Shown: positions 35,612 through 46,057, counted from the stretch's first letter. The stretch is DNA of 64,000 bases from Limnohabitans planktonicus II-D5 (GCF_001270065.2 NZ_LFYT02000018.1:23326-87325); one strand, 5' to 3'. The notes: generated by a model from the sequence alone, not told the origin. Numbers and translations: made by a program.

Positions 35612-37603
35612 ATGTTCTCCACCGCCTTTCTCGACCTCCCGCCGCTGCAAGGCGCATCCGGCACCGTCACCCTGCCCGGCTCCAAAAGCATCTCCAACCG
35701 CGTACTGCTGCTCTCGGCACTGTGCCAAGGCACCACCGTGGTCCACGACCTGCTGGACTCGGACGACACCCGCGTGATGCTGGCCGCACTGCGCCAACTG
35801 GGCTGCGGCGTTCAGGTCGATGGCACCACGGTGACGATCACGGGCCTGGGTGGCCGCACCTGGCCGACTGAGGCCATTGAATTTTTCATGGGCAACGCAG
35901 GAACCGCCATGCGCCCGCTCACCGCTGCGCTGGCCGTTCAAGGCGGCGACTTCACGCTCAAAGGCGTGCCCCGCATGCACGAGAGGCCCATTGGCGACCT
36001 GGTGGACGCCCTGCGCGAGCTGGGCTGCGCCATCGACTACCTGGGCAACGAGGGCTACCCGCCGCTGCACATTGGCCAGCCCAAGCTGCAACTGGACAAG
36101 CCCATTCCGGTACGCGGCGATGTGTCCAGCCAGTTCCTCACCGCACTGCTGATGGCCCTGCCGCTGGCAGCGCAGGACCGCGCCATCACCATCGAGGTGG
36201 TGGGCGAACTCATCAGCAAGCCCTACATCGAAATCACGCTCAACCTGCTGGCCCGCTACGGCATCGCGGTTGAACGTCAGGGCTGGGAGCGCTTTGTCAT
36301 CCCAGCGGGCAGCCGCTACCAGTCGCCAGGCAGCATCCACGTCGAAGCCGACGCATCGTCCGCCAGCTACTTCATCGCACTCGGGGCCATCGCCCAAGGC
36401 AGCGGCATCCGCATTCAAGGCGTCGGTGCCGACTCCATACAGGGCGACATCCGCTTCATGGACGCCGCAGCGCAAATGGGTGCCAAGATCACCAGCGGCC
36501 CCAACTGGCTCGAAATTCAGCGAGGTGCGTGGCCGCTCAAAGGCATCACGCTTGACTGCAACCACATCCCCGACGCGGCCATGACCTTGGCCGTGATGGC
36601 GCTGTATGCCGACGGCCCCACCACGCTGCGCAACATCGCCAGCTGGCGTGTGAAGGAAACCGACCGCATTGCGGCCATGGCCACCGAAAGCCGCAAGCTT
36701 GGTGCCACCGTGGAAGAAGGTCCGGACTGGATCACCATCCACCCACTGCCTTCGGACAAGTGGCAGCGTGCCAGCATCCACACCTACGACGACCACCGCG
36801 TGGCCATGTGCTTCTCGCTGGCGGCGTTCAACGCAGACCAGGTTCCGGTGCGCATCGAAGACCCCAAGTGCGTGGCCAAGACCTTCCCAGACTACTTTGA
36901 GGCCCTGTTCTCGGTGGCGCACACAGCCGCCCACAACATTCCGGTGATTTGCATCGATGGCCCCACCGCATCTGGCAAAGGCACACTGGCCAGCCGCGTC
37001 TCCGCGCAGCTGGGTTACCACTACCTGGACTCGGGCGCGCTCTACCGCGTCACGGCCCACGCCGCTTTGCAAGCTGGCCTCACACTCGAAACCGCAGACG
37101 AAGCCGCCATTGCCGAGCTGGCCCGGTGCCTGCCCGTGTGCTTTGAAGGCGAGCAGGTGCTGCTGAACAACGTGGACGTGACCGACGCGATCCGCAGCGA
37201 GCAAGGCGGCATGAACGCCTCCAAAGTCTCTGTCTTGCCAGCAGTGCGCCAAGCGCTGGTCGATCTGCAACACAGTTTTCAGCGCCTGCCCGGCCTCTTG
37301 GCCGACGGCCGCGACATGGGCACGGTGATCTTTCCAGAAGCCCCTTTGAAGGTGTTTTTGACCGCCAGCGCCGGCCAAAGGGCCGAAAGACGGCATAAGC
37401 AATTGATTTTGAAGGGTTTTTCGGCTAACATCGACGCTCTTCGCGCTGACTTGGAAGCGCGCGACGCACGGGACACATCCCGCAGCGTGGCGCCACTCAA
37501 GCCCGCACAAGATGCCTTGCAACTGGACAACTCGTCCTTGACCATCGAAGCCTCGGTGGAACAGGTGATGGTCTGGTGGCAAAGCCGGCAGGTTTTCGGT
37601 TAA
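35612..37603 (+). CDS. aroA: Fusion of EPSP synthase (AroA) and cytidylate kinase (Cmk)
   Basis: 663 residues in one uninterrupted frame. Residues about 1-435 are 3-phosphoshikimate 1-carboxyvinyltransferase ([29 protein letters not shown]-type [13 protein letters not shown]). Residues about 442-663 are cytidylate kinase, starting [18 protein letters not shown] with the P-loop, then YLDSGALYR and [11 protein letters not shown]. The two are normally separate adjacent genes. The join, at about [11 protein letters not shown], has a very short linker. Both sets of active-site motifs are intact, so both activities are expected: EPSP for chorismate, and CMP/dCMP phosphorylation. Confidence 0.95.
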   Translation: MFSTAFLDLPPLQGASGTVTLPGSKSISNRVLLLSALCQGTTVVHDLLDSDDTRVMLAALRQLGCGVQVDGTTVTITGLGGRTWPTEAIEFFMGNAGTAMRPLTAALAVQGGDFTLKGVPRMHERPIGDLVDALRELGCAIDYLGNEGYPPLHIGQPKLQLDKPIPVRGDVSSQFLTALLMALPLAAQDRAITIEVVGELISKPYIEITLNLLARYGIAVERQGWERFVIPAGSRYQSPGSIHVEADASSASYFIALGAIAQGSGIRIQGVGADSIQGDIRFMDAAAQMGAKITSGPNWLEIQRGAWPLKGITLDCNHIPDAAMTLAVMALYADGPTTLRNIASWRVKETDRIAAMATESRKLGATVEEGPDWITIHPLPSDKWQRASIHTYDDHRVAMCFSLAAFNADQVPVRIEDPKCVAKTFPDYFEALFSVAHTAAHNIPVICIDGPTASGKGTLASRVSAQLGYHYLDSGALYRVTAHAALQAGLTLETADEAAIAELARCLPVCFEGEQVLLNNVDVTDAIRSEQGGMNASKVSVLPAVRQALVDLQHSFQRLPGLLADGRDMGTVIFPEAPLKVFLTASAGQRAERRHKQLILKGFSANIDALRADLEARDARDTSRSVAPLKPAQDALQLDNSSLTIEASVEQVMVWWQSRQVFG

Positions 37604-37637
37604 CCAACCCAAGTTAATTGACCGAACACGGCCAACC

Positions 37638-37658
37638 CAGCCTGCCCTGCGCAGGCTG
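37638..37658. promoter_or_regulatory. Stem-loop in the rpsA leader
   Basis: CAGCCTGC and GCAGGCTG pair around a five-base loop, 35 nt after the aroA-cmk stop and 160 nt before rpsA. There is no T-run. The 216-nt leader 37604-37819 has no gene and ends in a good GAGGAAATC ribosome site. In E. coli the rpsA leader mediates S1 autoregulation; a similar role here is only inferred from position. Confidence 0.45.
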
Positions 37659-37819
37659 ACCTGAAGTTCCACCCGGCTCTCTTCGTGCAGCTTGCACACT
37701 GGCCAGGTGGTTTTTGACAAACCAACCGCGGTTCACCCCGCAAACCAATCGCCACAGTCAGCTCCTGGAAACGACGCATGTCGCGCTCGTCAGTCCTGCC
37801 TTGTGGATGAGGAAATCAC

Positions 37820-39499
37820 ATGTCTGAATCTTTTGCCGCCCTCTTTGAGGAATCCCTGCAACGTACCGAAATGCGCCCTGGTGAAGTCATCACCGCTGAA
37901 GTCGTGCGCATCGAACACAACTTCGTCGTGGTCAACGCCGGTCTCAAGTCCGAGTCCTACGTGCCCCTCGAAGAGTTCAAGAACGACCAGGGTGAAGTCG
38001 AAGTCCAGGTCGGCGACTTTGTCTCGGTGGCCATCGGCTCCATCGAAAACGGTTACGGCGACACCATCTTGTCGCGCGACACCGCCAAGCGTTTGGCTTC
38101 CTGGATGTCTTTGGAAAAAGCCCTGGAATCCGGCGAGTTCGTCACTGGCGTGACCAGCGGCAAAGTCAAGGGTGGCCTGACCGTGTTGGTCAATGGCATC
38201 CGCGCTTTCTTGCCTGGCTCTTTGGTCGACACACGTCCCACCAAAGACTTGTCACCCTATGAGAACAAGACCCTGGAATTCAAGGTCATCAAGCTCGACC
38301 GCAAGCGCAACAACGTCGTGTTGTCACGCCGCGCTGTGGTGGAAGCCTCCATGGGCGAAGAGCGCGCCAAGCTGATGGAAACATTGCGCGAAGGCTCCAT
38401 CGTTCACGGTGTGGTCAAGAACATCACCGAATACGGTGCGTTCGTGGACCTGGGCGGCATCGACGGTTTGCTGCACATCACCGACATGGCATGGCGCCGT
38501 GTCCGTCACCCCTCCGAAGTGGTCACTGCGGGTCAGGAAATCACTGCCAAGATCCTCAAGTTCGACACCGAGAAAAACCGCGTGTCCTTGGGTCTGAAGC
38601 AAATGGGCGACGACCCATGGATGGGCGTCAACCGCCGCTACCCACAGGGCACCCGCATGTTCGGAAAGATCACCAACATCGCCGACTACGGCGCGTTTGT
38701 GGAACTCGAACCCGGCATCGAAGGCCTGGTGCACGTGTCTGAGATGGACTGGACCAACAAGAATGTGGCCCCTTCCAAGATCGTTGCATTGGGTGACGAA
38801 GTTGAAGTCATGGTCCTCGAGATCGACGAAGACAAGCGCCGTATCAGCTTGGGCATGAAGCAGTGCCGTGCCAACCCATGGCAAGAGTTCGCTCAAAACA
38901 CCAAGCGCGGTGACCGCGTCAAGGGCCCGATCAAGTCGATCACCGACTTCGGCGTGTTCGTGGGTCTGGCTGCCGGTATCGACGGCCTGGTGCACCTGTC
39001 TGACCTGTCCTGGAACGAGTCCGGCGAAAACGCCGTGCGCGAATTCAAGAAGGGTCAAGAAGTCGAGGCTTTGGTCTTGGCTGTGGACGTGGACCGCGAG
39101 CGCATCAGCTTGGGCATCAAACAGCTCGACTCCGATCCTTTCACCACCTTCACCTCCATCAATGACAAAGGCCAGACCGTCACAGGCAAGGTCAAGACCG
39201 TGGATGCCAAGGGCGCTGAAATCGATCTGGGTGAAGACATCGTGGGCTACCTGCGTGTCAGCGAAATCTCGCGTGACCGCGTGGAAGACGCCAGCCATGT
39301 GCTCAAAGTCGGCGATGAAGTGACCGCTGTCGTGGTGAACGTGGATCGCAAGACCCGCAACATCCAGCTGTCCATCAAGGCCAAGGACCAAGCTGACCAG
39401 CAAGAAGCCATGGCTTCCCTGTCGCAGCAATCCAAGAGCGAAAACGCTGGCACCACCAGCCTGGGCGCTTTGCTGCGTGCCAAGCTGGACAACAACTGA
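37820..39499 (+). CDS. rpsA: 30S ribosomal protein S1
   Basis: 559 residues, the standard length. Six S1/OB-fold repeats are visible, each with the pattern G-x-V-x-x-(I/V)-x-x-(Y/F)-G-(A/V)-F-V (for example [20 protein letters not shown], shown in parts, then [14 protein letters not shown] and [14 protein letters not shown]). It binds mRNA leaders and docks them on the 30S subunit. The order cmk-rpsA-ihfB is widely conserved. Confidence 0.97.
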   Translation: MSESFAALFEESLQRTEMRPGEVITAEVVRIEHNFVVVNAGLKSESYVPLEEFKNDQGEVEVQVGDFVSVAIGSIENGYGDTILSRDTAKRLASWMSLEKALESGEFVTGVTSGKVKGGLTVLVNGIRAFLPGSLVDTRPTKDLSPYENKTLEFKVIKLDRKRNNVVLSRRAVVEASMGEERAKLMETLREGSIVHGVVKNITEYGAFVDLGGIDGLLHITDMAWRRVRHPSEVVTAGQEITAKILKFDTEKNRVSLGLKQMGDDPWMGVNRRYPQGTRMFGKITNIADYGAFVELEPGIEGLVHVSEMDWTNKNVAPSKIVALGDEVEVMVLEIDEDKRRISLGMKQCRANPWQEFAQNTKRGDRVKGPIKSITDFGVFVGLAAGIDGLVHLSDLSWNESGENAVREFKKGQEVEALVLAVDVDRERISLGIKQLDSDPFTTFTSINDKGQTVTGKVKTVDAKGAEIDLGEDIVGYLRVSEISRDRVEDASHVLKVGDEVTAVVVNVDRKTRNIQLSIKAKDQADQQEAMASLSQQSKSENAGTTSLGALLRAKLDNN

Positions 39500-39511
39500 A
39501 GTGACTGTTAA

Positions 39512-39599
39512 GCGTTGAGCGTTTGACGTTGAGCGAAGTGCATGGGTTAACTGCCCTATTCGCTCAACGCTCAACGTTCAACGCCCAACGCCCAACGCA
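39512..39599. repeat. GTTGAGC/GCTCAAC heptad inverted repeat between rpsA and ihfB
   Basis: The left arm 39512-39537 (GCGTTGAGCGTTTGACGTTG...) pairs with the right arm 39559-39584 (...CAACGCTCAACGTTCAACGC) with about three mismatches, and CCCAACG units continue to the ihfB start. The same seven-base words occur at 18475-18515. The repeat occupies the space where the ihfB ribosome site should be. It could act as a terminator-like stem for rpsA, although no T-run follows. Confidence 0.75.
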
Positions 39600-39600
39600 C

Positions 39601-39921
39601 ATGACCCGCTCCGATCTGGTTGAAGAACTTGCAGCGCGCTTTGCGCAACTGACCCACCGCGACGCGGAATTGGCGGTCAAAACCGTGCTTGATGCCATGA
39701 GCGACGCCTTGGCCAAGGGCCACCGCATTGAAATTCGCGGCTTTGGAAGTTTTTCCATCAACCGTCGCCCACCTCGTGTCGGACGCAACCCTCGCTCGGG
39801 TGAGAGCGTTCAAATTCCCGAAAAACGGGTCCCCCATTTCAAACCTGGCAAAGCCTTGCGCGAAGCCGTCGACGCAGGCACCGCCGCCGCCAAAGCGGCA
39901 TCATCCTCCACCATTTTGTAA
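39601..39921 (+). CDS. ihfB: Integration host factor beta subunit
   Basis: 106 residues from the ATG at 39601 ([14 protein letters not shown]). The DNA-binding beta-arm region [20 protein letters not shown] and the RNPRSGE motif with the intercalating proline are present, and the C-terminal tail is Ala-rich. IHF bends DNA as a heterodimer with IhfA. The upstream sequence (GCCCAACGCCCAACGCAC) has no Shine-Dalgarno because of the heptad repeats, so initiation must rely on another feature or on coupling. Confidence 0.94.
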   Translation: MTRSDLVEELAARFAQLTHRDAELAVKTVLDAMSDALAKGHRIEIRGFGSFSINRRPPRVGRNPRSGESVQIPEKRVPHFKPGKALREAVDAGTAAAKAASSSTIL

Positions 39922-40056
39922 ATCGGCGGCTGAAATCCCCGAAGAATGCATGCTCAGCCCCCATCGCCGTGGGCCACAGCACCAAAGCGGCACCTTTCGC
40001 CAGCCTCCACAGCACACATGCCCCGTTAGAATGTTTGCAGCTTCCCGAGGTCATTC

Positions 40057-40335
40057 ATGAAACGTCTGCTCAGGCTGCTTCAGTGGCTACTGAAAGCAGC
40101 TGTTTTTTTCACCCTGTTTGCTTTTGCGCTGAACAACCAGCAAGAAACACGCGTGAATTTCTTTTTTGGCACTTACTGGGCTGCACCCACCGTGTTGGTG
40201 GTCTTGTCGGCCTTCAGCCTCGGGGTGGTGATTGGCGTGCTGGGCATGGTGCCGCGCTGGTGGCGTCATCGCCAGGCAGCGCGTCAACAAATCGTCACCC
40301 CGACGCCCACCACCGAGGTACCCCGTGGAATTTGA
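40057..40335 (+). CDS. lapA: LapA family inner membrane protein (DUF1049)
   Basis: 92 residues with two membrane helices (about 10-30 and 42-65) and the DUF1049 features NNQQETRVNFFFG and WWRHRQAARQ. LapA is the partner of LapB in adjusting lipopolysaccharide synthesis at the inner membrane. It overlaps the lapB start by 11 bases, so the two are translationally coupled. The 135-nt gap to ihfB has no other feature. Confidence 0.88.
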   Translation: MKRLLRLLQWLLKAAVFFTLFAFALNNQQETRVNFFFGTYWAAPTVLVVLSAFSLGVVIGVLGMVPRWWRHRQAARQQIVTPTPTTEVPRGI

Positions 40336-41482
40336 CCTGACCTGGATTTTGCTGGGCCTGCCAGCCGCCTTTGCCTTGGGCTGGGTGGCCTCACGGCTGG
40401 ATTTGCGCCAGATGCGCATTGCCAACCGCCAAGCCCCACGCGCTTACTTCAAGGGCCTCAATTACCTGCTCAATGAACAGCAGGACCAGGCCATCGACGC
40501 CTTCATCGAAGCCGTTCAAAACGATCCTGACACCTCCGAACTGCACTTTGCCTTGGGCAATCTGTTTCGCCGCCGGGGCGAATACGACCGCGCTGTGCGC
40601 GTGCACGAACACCTGATCTCCAGAGGTGACTTGAACAATGCCGACCGACAACGCGCCCAGCACGGTCTGGCCCTCGATTTTCTGAAAGCCGGTCTGCTCG
40701 ACCGCGCCGAAGAAGCCCTGCGCAAGCTCGAAGGCACCAGCTATGAAGGCCAGGCCCGCCTGGCTCGACTGGCCATCTACGAACGGTCACGCGAATGGCC
40801 AGAAGCGACCAGCGTGGCCCGATTGCTGGAAAACTCGGGCGAAGCCAACTTTGGCATCCGCATGGCGCATTACCAGTGCGAGCTGGCCCGCGAAGCGGTT
40901 CAGCAAGGCGATGCGGTCAAAGCCCTGGGCATATTGACGGCAGTCATTCAAAACACACCCACAGCGCCCAGACCCCGCATCCTGCTCGGACAGTTGCAAC
41001 TGTCGCAAGGACAGGCCCAAACCGCTTTTCACACTCTGTCGACCCTGTTTGAGCGCGCCGATATCACCGCCCCTCTGGCCGCAGCCAGCTTGGCCAAGGC
41101 GGCACTATTGGCCCAGCAGACACAGGAAGCCCTGAAGCTGCTCAACGCCCACTACCAGCGCCAACCCTGCATTGACGTGCTCGAAGCCATCACCACATTG
41201 CAAGCCAATGATCCGGATGGGGCCGCTCAAGCACAGCAGCTGTACCTGGATCATTTGCAAAAACAGCCCTCCCTGATGGCCGCCACACGCTGGTTGACCG
41301 GACAAAACCAGCAGCCTCAGCCTTTGCCCGCACCGGTGCAAAAAGCGCTGGAACAAGCCATACGGCCATTGGCCCGTTACCGATGCGCCGCTTGCGGCTT
41401 TGAGGCCAAAGAGCACTTTTGGCATTGCCCGGGCTGCCAGGCTTGGGACAGCTACCCACCCAGAAGGGTGGAGGAACTGTGA
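40325..41482 (+). CDS. lapB: Lipopolysaccharide assembly protein B (TPR and rubredoxin-like)
   Basis: 385 residues from a GTG start at 40325 (VEFDLTWILLG), with GAGG seven bases upstream. An N-terminal membrane anchor (about 5-22) is followed by tetratricopeptide repeats and a C-terminal rubredoxin-type metal site YRCAACGF and HCPGCQAW. LapB (YciM) links FtsH-mediated turnover of LpxC to LPS demand. The domain set and length fit the family closely. Confidence 0.94.
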   Translation: MEFDLTWILLGLPAAFALGWVASRLDLRQMRIANRQAPRAYFKGLNYLLNEQQDQAIDAFIEAVQNDPDTSELHFALGNLFRRRGEYDRAVRVHEHLISRGDLNNADRQRAQHGLALDFLKAGLLDRAEEALRKLEGTSYEGQARLARLAIYERSREWPEATSVARLLENSGEANFGIRMAHYQCELAREAVQQGDAVKALGILTAVIQNTPTAPRPRILLGQLQLSQGQAQTAFHTLSTLFERADITAPLAAASLAKAALLAQQTQEALKLLNAHYQRQPCIDVLEAITTLQANDPDGAAQAQQLYLDHLQKQPSLMAATRWLTGQNQQPQPLPAPVQKALEQAIRPLARYRCAACGFEAKEHFWHCPGCQAWDSYPPRRVEEL

Positions 41483-41585
41483 AGCAGCCCTGCTCCTGAA
41501 CAAAGGGTTTGCTCTCTATTTTTAGCGTATTTAAGTTCCCAAAATAAAGCGGCTGCACATCGCAGTCTGCTGAAGGAGAACAAGC

Positions 41586-41888
41586 ATGTTGAAAAAAATT
41601 GCCACTCTATGGCTGGCTTTTGCGTTTGCAGGACTCAGCATGGCCCAGTCAATTGATTTGAACAAAGCCACAGAAATTGAACTCGACGGCCTCAAAGGCG
41701 TTGGCCCCACCTTGAGCCGCGAGGTGATGAGTGAGCGCAAAAAAGCCCCCTTTCGCGATTGGCCGGACGTGATGCAACGCGTCAAAGGCATCGGCCCCAA
41801 AAAGGCTACAAGCCTGTCTGAGCAAGGTGTCCAGGTGCAAGGCCAAGGCTATGCCCAGGCCCCTGCCAGCACGCCGCCCAAGCGCTGA
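41586..41888 (+). CDS. ComEA-like helix-hairpin-helix protein
   Basis: 100 residues with a signal peptide (about 1-20, MLKKIATLWLAFAFAGLSMA) and two helix-hairpin-helix motifs (IDLNKATEIELDGLKGVG and VMQRVKGIGPKKA). This is the size and layout of ComEA-type competence proteins that bind incoming DNA in the periplasm. AAGGAG precedes the ATG. It stands alone after lapB, and its 3' end faces a REP array. A role in natural transformation is inferred from the family. Confidence 0.85.
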   Translation: MLKKIATLWLAFAFAGLSMAQSIDLNKATEIELDGLKGVGPTLSREVMSERKKAPFRDWPDVMQRVKGIGPKKATSLSEQGVQVQGQGYAQAPASTPPKR

Positions 41889-41929
41889 CATCGCTGCCTT
41901 GGGCGAATTCGGCCATGTCGGACCCCCTC

Positions 41930-42357
41930 GCAGGTCGGTGGTCAAAGACCCCGAAGGTTGTGTGCACACCGGCAAGGCCTGAACGAGGCATGTGGGTGAG
42001 CACGCAAGCGTCGAATCGGCACTGCACCTGAGCAGGCGATACCGGTCATGCAGCGAATTGTCGGACTCTGCGAGTGCCGACCTACAGACCCCCTCGCAGG
42101 TCGGTGGTCGAAGACCCCGACGTTTGCGTCGAATCGGCACTGCGCCTGAACAGGCGATACCGGTCATGCGGTGACTTCTCGGACTCTGCGAGTGCCGACC
42201 TACAGACCCCCTCGCAGGTCGGTGGTCGAAGACCCCGACATTTGCGTCAAATCGTCACTGCATCTGAGCAGGCGATACCGGTCATGCAGCGACTTGTCGG
42301 ACTCTGCGAGTGCCGACCTACAGACCCCCTCGTAGGTCGGTGGTCGAAGACCCCGAC
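41930..42357. repeat. REP/BIME array with 118-bp period between convergent comEA-like and 5-oxoprolinase genes
   Basis: The 476-nt gap 41889-42364 has no gene. Plus arms (inner stem GGTC/GACC) start at 41930, 42096, 42214 and 42332, the last three exactly 118 bp apart. Minus arms (inner stem ACTC/GAGT) are at 42060-42085, 42178-42203 and 42296-42321. Here the two arm types are swapped in direction relative to the 51-kb array. The linker carries its own small hairpin, CGCCTG-AA-CAGGCG in one copy. Arms and linkers are repeated, with no unique spacers. Confidence 0.88.
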
Positions 42358-42364
42358 GTTGGGT

Positions 42365-45300
42365 TCAGCCCCGCTCAGGCTTGCCAAACCCGCCACCGCC
42401 CGGCGTATGGATTTCAAACACATCGCCCACCTGCATCTCGACCTGGCCAATGTGACCCAGCTCCTGCACTGTGCCGTCGCTGCGCACCACGCGGTTGATG
42501 CCCGGCAATCCACTGTGCCCGCCCGCCATGCCAAAGGCAGGATGAATGCGACCGTTGGACAAAATGCCCGCCGTCATCGGCTCCAAAAAGCGCACGCGCC
42601 GCACCCCGCCGTCGCCGCCATGCCAGCGCCCCGCACCACCCGAGCCCTGGCGTATCGCGTAGCTTTCGAGCCGCACCGGAAAGCGGAACTCCAACACCTC
42701 GGGGTCGGTCAGGCGTGAATTGGTCATGTGGGTTTGCACCACCGAGGTGCCGTCAAAACCACCCACCAACTGGCCTTGCGCGTTATAGCGCCCACCCGCG
42801 CCGCTGCCGCCCGAAATCGTTTCGTAGTACTGCACCCGCGCATTGCCAAAGGTGAAATTGTTCATGGTCGGCTGGCTGCCCGCCATCACGCCCAAAGCGC
42901 CAAACAACGCGTTGGTGATGCAGGTTGAGGTTTCCACATTGCCCGCCACCACCGAAGCGGGTGGATTGGGGTTGAGCATGGAGCCCTGCGGAATGATGAC
43001 CTTGAGCGGCTTGAGGCAACCGGCGTTCAACGGGATGTCGTCGTCCACCAGACTGCGGAACACGTAGAGCACCGCTGCCATGCACACCGCCCGCGGGGCG
43101 TTGAAGTTGTTGGGCAGCTGGGCGCTGGTGCCAGTGAAGTCGATCTCGGCCGTGCGGTCTGCGGCATTGACGCGCACCGCCACTTGGATCTGCGCACCGT
43201 TGTCCAAGGGGAAAGTGAACGTCCCGTCTTTGAGGCGCGTGATGACACGGCGCACCGATTCTTCGGCGTTGTCCTGCACATGGCGCATATAAGCCTGCAC
43301 CACGTCCAAGCCAAACTGCTCCACCATGCGGCGCAGCTCTTGCACGCCTTTTTCGTTGGCGGCAATTTGCGCCTTCAGATCGGCCATGTTCTGCGCCGGG
43401 TTGCGCGAGGGGTATTCGCCACTTTGCAGCAGCGCCACCATCTCGGCTTCGCGCAGATGCCCCGCCTCGACCAGTTTGACGTTGTTGATCTGCACGCCCT
43501 CTTCTTCGATGCGCGTGGAAAACGGCGGCATGGAGCCCGGCGTCAAGCCGCCCACATCGGCGTGGTGGCCGCGTGAGCCGACATAAAACACAGGGTCTGT
43601 GTGACCGTCCAGGTAGACCGGAGTGATCACCGTGATGTCAGGCAAGTGCGTGCCGCCGTGGTACGGGTCGTTCAGCACAAACACATCGCCTGGCTGCATG
43701 CGTCCCTTGTTTTCGTGGATCACGGTCTGGATGCTCTCGCCCATCGAGCCCAAATGCACCGGCATGTGCGGCGCGTTGGCGATCAAATGCCCGTCGGAGC
43801 TGAACAAGGCACACGAAAAGTCCAGTCGCTCCTTGATGTTGACCGAGTAGGCCGTGTTTTGCAGTTGTAAGCCCATCTGCTCGGCGATGTTCATGAACAG
43901 GTTGTTGAACACCTCCAGCAGCACCGGGTCGGCCTGCGTGCCTGCAGCGTGCTGCACAGCCCGCGCTTGCACGCGCACCAGCAGCAAATGGTCCAGAGCC
44001 GTCAATCGTGCTTGCCAACCAGCTTCCACCACCGTGGTCGCGTTTTTCTCGGCAATGATGGCGGGGCCATCGATCACATCGCCGGGGCGCATGTCTTCGC
44101 GCACCACCAGCGCCGCGCCCTGCCACTCGGCCACGCCTTGCGCGTTGGCGGCATACACCTGCACCGTGTCGCGGCGCGGCACATCGCGCTGCGGGTGCAC
44201 GGCCAGCACGGCTTCTTCGGGGGCATCGCCGGGCAACACCGCCTCGACCGACACCGCCTCAACCACCAGGGCCTTGCCCTGCATCAAAAAGGCAAAACGC
44301 TGTCGGTACGCCGCCTCAAACCCGGTTACTAACTGGGCTTGATCGCCCCAGGGCACGACCAGCGCCGAGTCGGTACCTTCGTAACGCAAATGCGCGCGTT
44401 GGCGCAGTTCAATTCGGTCAGCACCTCCAGCATCCACGCCCATTTGCGCCAGCAGGGCTTGGCGCGAGGTCTCGCCCAAAGCCTGCAAACGCTCGGCCAT
44501 GAAGGGCATGGCGGCGGCATCCAAGCGCCGCTCGATGGATTCCTCGCGCATCACATTCTGGTCGGCCAAGCCCATGCCATAGGCCGAGAGCACGCCCGCC
44601 AGCGGGTGCACCAGCACCTGCGACATGCCCAAAGCATCAGCCACCAGACACGCATGCTGCCCGCCCGCGCCGCCAAAGCACTGCAAGGTGTAGCGCGTCA
44701 CGTCGTAGCCCCGTGCCACCGAGATTTTCTTGATCGCGTTGGCCATCTGCTGCACCGCGATCTGGATGAAACCGTGCGCCACGTCTTCGGCAGCGCGCCC
44801 GGTTTGCGTGGCCAGTTTTGCAAAATGCCCCCGCACCACTTCAGCGTCCAGCGGCTGGTTGGCTTCTGGGCCAAAGACCGACGGAAAAAACTTCGGCTGC
44901 ACCTTGCCCACCATCACGTTCGCATCGGTCACAGCCAGCGGCCCGCCACGGCGGTAACTGGCCGGGCCCGGGTTGGCCCCCGCGCTTTGCGGCCCCACCC
45001 GAAACCGCGCACCGTCATAGGCCAACAAAGACCCGCCGCCCGCAGCCACGGTGTGGATGCTCATCATGGGCGCACGCATGCGCACACCCGCCACCTGGGT
45101 TTCGAACTCGCGCTCGAACTGCCCGGCAAAGTGCGACACATCGGTGGAGGTGCCCCCCATGTCAAAACCAATCACCTTGTAGTGACCCGCCAACTGCGCC
45201 GTGCGGGCCATGCCCACAATGCCGCCCGCCGGGCCGCTCAAAATCGCATCCTTGCCCGCGAACACCTGCGCGTCCGTGAGGCCGCCCGAAGACTGCATGA

Positions 45301-46036
45301 ACATCAGTTTCACACCCGGCATCTCGCTGGCCACCTGGTCCACATAGCGGCGCAAGATGGGCGACAAATAAGCATCGACCACCGTGGTGTCGCCCCGGCT
45401 GACCAGCTTCATCATCGGGCTGGTCTGGTGCGAGGTGCTGACCTGGGTGAAGCCCACTTCTCGCGCCAGCCGCGCTGCGGCCTGCTCGTGCGCCGTGTGC
45501 CGCCAGCCGTGCATGAACACCACCGCCACCGAGCGCACACCTTGCGCAAAACTGTTCACCAATTGGGTGCGCAAATGCGCTTCGTCGAGTGGCTGCAACA
45601 CCTCGCCATCCACCGTCACGCGCTCTTGTGCCTCGACCACAGCGCTGTAGAGCAACTCGGGCAACACAATCTGTCTGTCAAATAAACGGGGGCGGTTTTG
45701 GTAGGCGATGCGCAGCGCGTCGCCAAAGCCCTGCGTGGTCACCAGCAGGGTGGCTTCGCCCTTGCGCTCCAGCAGAGCGTTGGTGGCCACAGTGGTACCC
45801 ATCTTCACGCACTCCACCTGTTCGGGTGTGACCGGCTCGCCAGCTTTGAGGCCCAGCAAATGGCGAATGCCCGCCACGGCCGCGTCTCGGTACTGCTCGG
45901 GGTTTTCAGACAGCAGCTTGTGCGTGACCAAAGTGCCGTCAGGCCGCTTGCCCACCACGTCGGTGAAGGTGCCGCCCCGGTCAATCCAAAATTGCCAACG
46001 GTTTTTGCCAGCGGGTGAGATGTGGGATTCAGTCAT
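42365..46036 (-). CDS. 5-oxoprolinase / hydantoinase, single-chain HyuA-HyuB type
   Basis: 1223 residues. The N-terminal two thirds are HyuA-like (WIDRGGTFTDVVG at about 17-29, MGTTVATNALLERKGE, FDMGGTSTDVS, an actin-type ATPase). The C-terminal third, from about residue 690, is HyuB-like (ISGGSGAGGRYNAQG, GGDGGVRRVRF, TPGGGGFGKPE end). The fusion and length fit ATP-dependent 5-oxoprolinase, which opens 5-oxoproline to glutamate; related enzymes act on hydantoins or N-methylhydantoin. The upstream regulator and the divergent TRAP transporter suggest one uptake-and-use system. Substrate choice cannot be made from sequence. Confidence 0.88.
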   Translation of the reverse strand: MTESHISPAGKNRWQFWIDRGGTFTDVVGKRPDGTLVTHKLLSENPEQYRDAAVAGIRHLLGLKAGEPVTPEQVECVKMGTTVATNALLERKGEATLLVTTQGFGDALRIAYQNRPRLFDRQIVLPELLYSAVVEAQERVTVDGEVLQPLDEAHLRTQLVNSFAQGVRSVAVVFMHGWRHTAHEQAAARLAREVGFTQVSTSHQTSPMMKLVSRGDTTVVDAYLSPILRRYVDQVASEMPGVKLMFMQSSGGLTDAQVFAGKDAILSGPAGGIVGMARTAQLAGHYKVIGFDMGGTSTDVSHFAGQFEREFETQVAGVRMRAPMMSIHTVAAGGGSLLAYDGARFRVGPQSAGANPGPASYRRGGPLAVTDANVMVGKVQPKFFPSVFGPEANQPLDAEVVRGHFAKLATQTGRAAEDVAHGFIQIAVQQMANAIKKISVARGYDVTRYTLQCFGGAGGQHACLVADALGMSQVLVHPLAGVLSAYGMGLADQNVMREESIERRLDAAAMPFMAERLQALGETSRQALLAQMGVDAGGADRIELRQRAHLRYEGTDSALVVPWGDQAQLVTGFEAAYRQRFAFLMQGKALVVEAVSVEAVLPGDAPEEAVLAVHPQRDVPRRDTVQVYAANAQGVAEWQGAALVVREDMRPGDVIDGPAIIAEKNATTVVEAGWQARLTALDHLLLVRVQARAVQHAAGTQADPVLLEVFNNLFMNIAEQMGLQLQNTAYSVNIKERLDFSCALFSSDGHLIANAPHMPVHLGSMGESIQTVIHENKGRMQPGDVFVLNDPYHGGTHLPDITVITPVYLDGHTDPVFYVGSRGHHADVGGLTPGSMPPFSTRIEEEGVQINNVKLVEAGHLREAEMVALLQSGEYPSRNPAQNMADLKAQIAANEKGVQELRRMVEQFGLDVVQAYMRHVQDNAEESVRRVITRLKDGTFTFPLDNGAQIQVAVRVNAADRTAEIDFTGTSAQLPNNFNAPRAVCMAAVLYVFRSLVDDDIPLNAGCLKPLKVIIPQGSMLNPNPPASVVAGNVETSTCITNALFGALGVMAGSQPTMNNFTFGNARVQYYETISGGSGAGGRYNAQGQLVGGFDGTSVVQTHMTNSRLTDPEVLEFRFPVRLESYAIRQGSGGAGRWHGGDGGVRRVRFLEPMTAGILSNGRIHPAFGMAGGHSGLPGINRVVRSDGTVQELGHIGQVEMQVGDVFEIHTPGGGGFGKPERG

Positions 46037-46057
46037 AAGTCAATCAAGCCTTCAAAT

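Noticed and set aside
35444..37720. 758-codon open frame on the minus strand
   Set aside because: Antisense to the intact aroA-cmk fusion.
41930..42357. CRISPR array
   Set aside because: Repeats alternate in orientation, the linkers are themselves repeated rather than unique, the period is 118 bp, and there are no cas genes.
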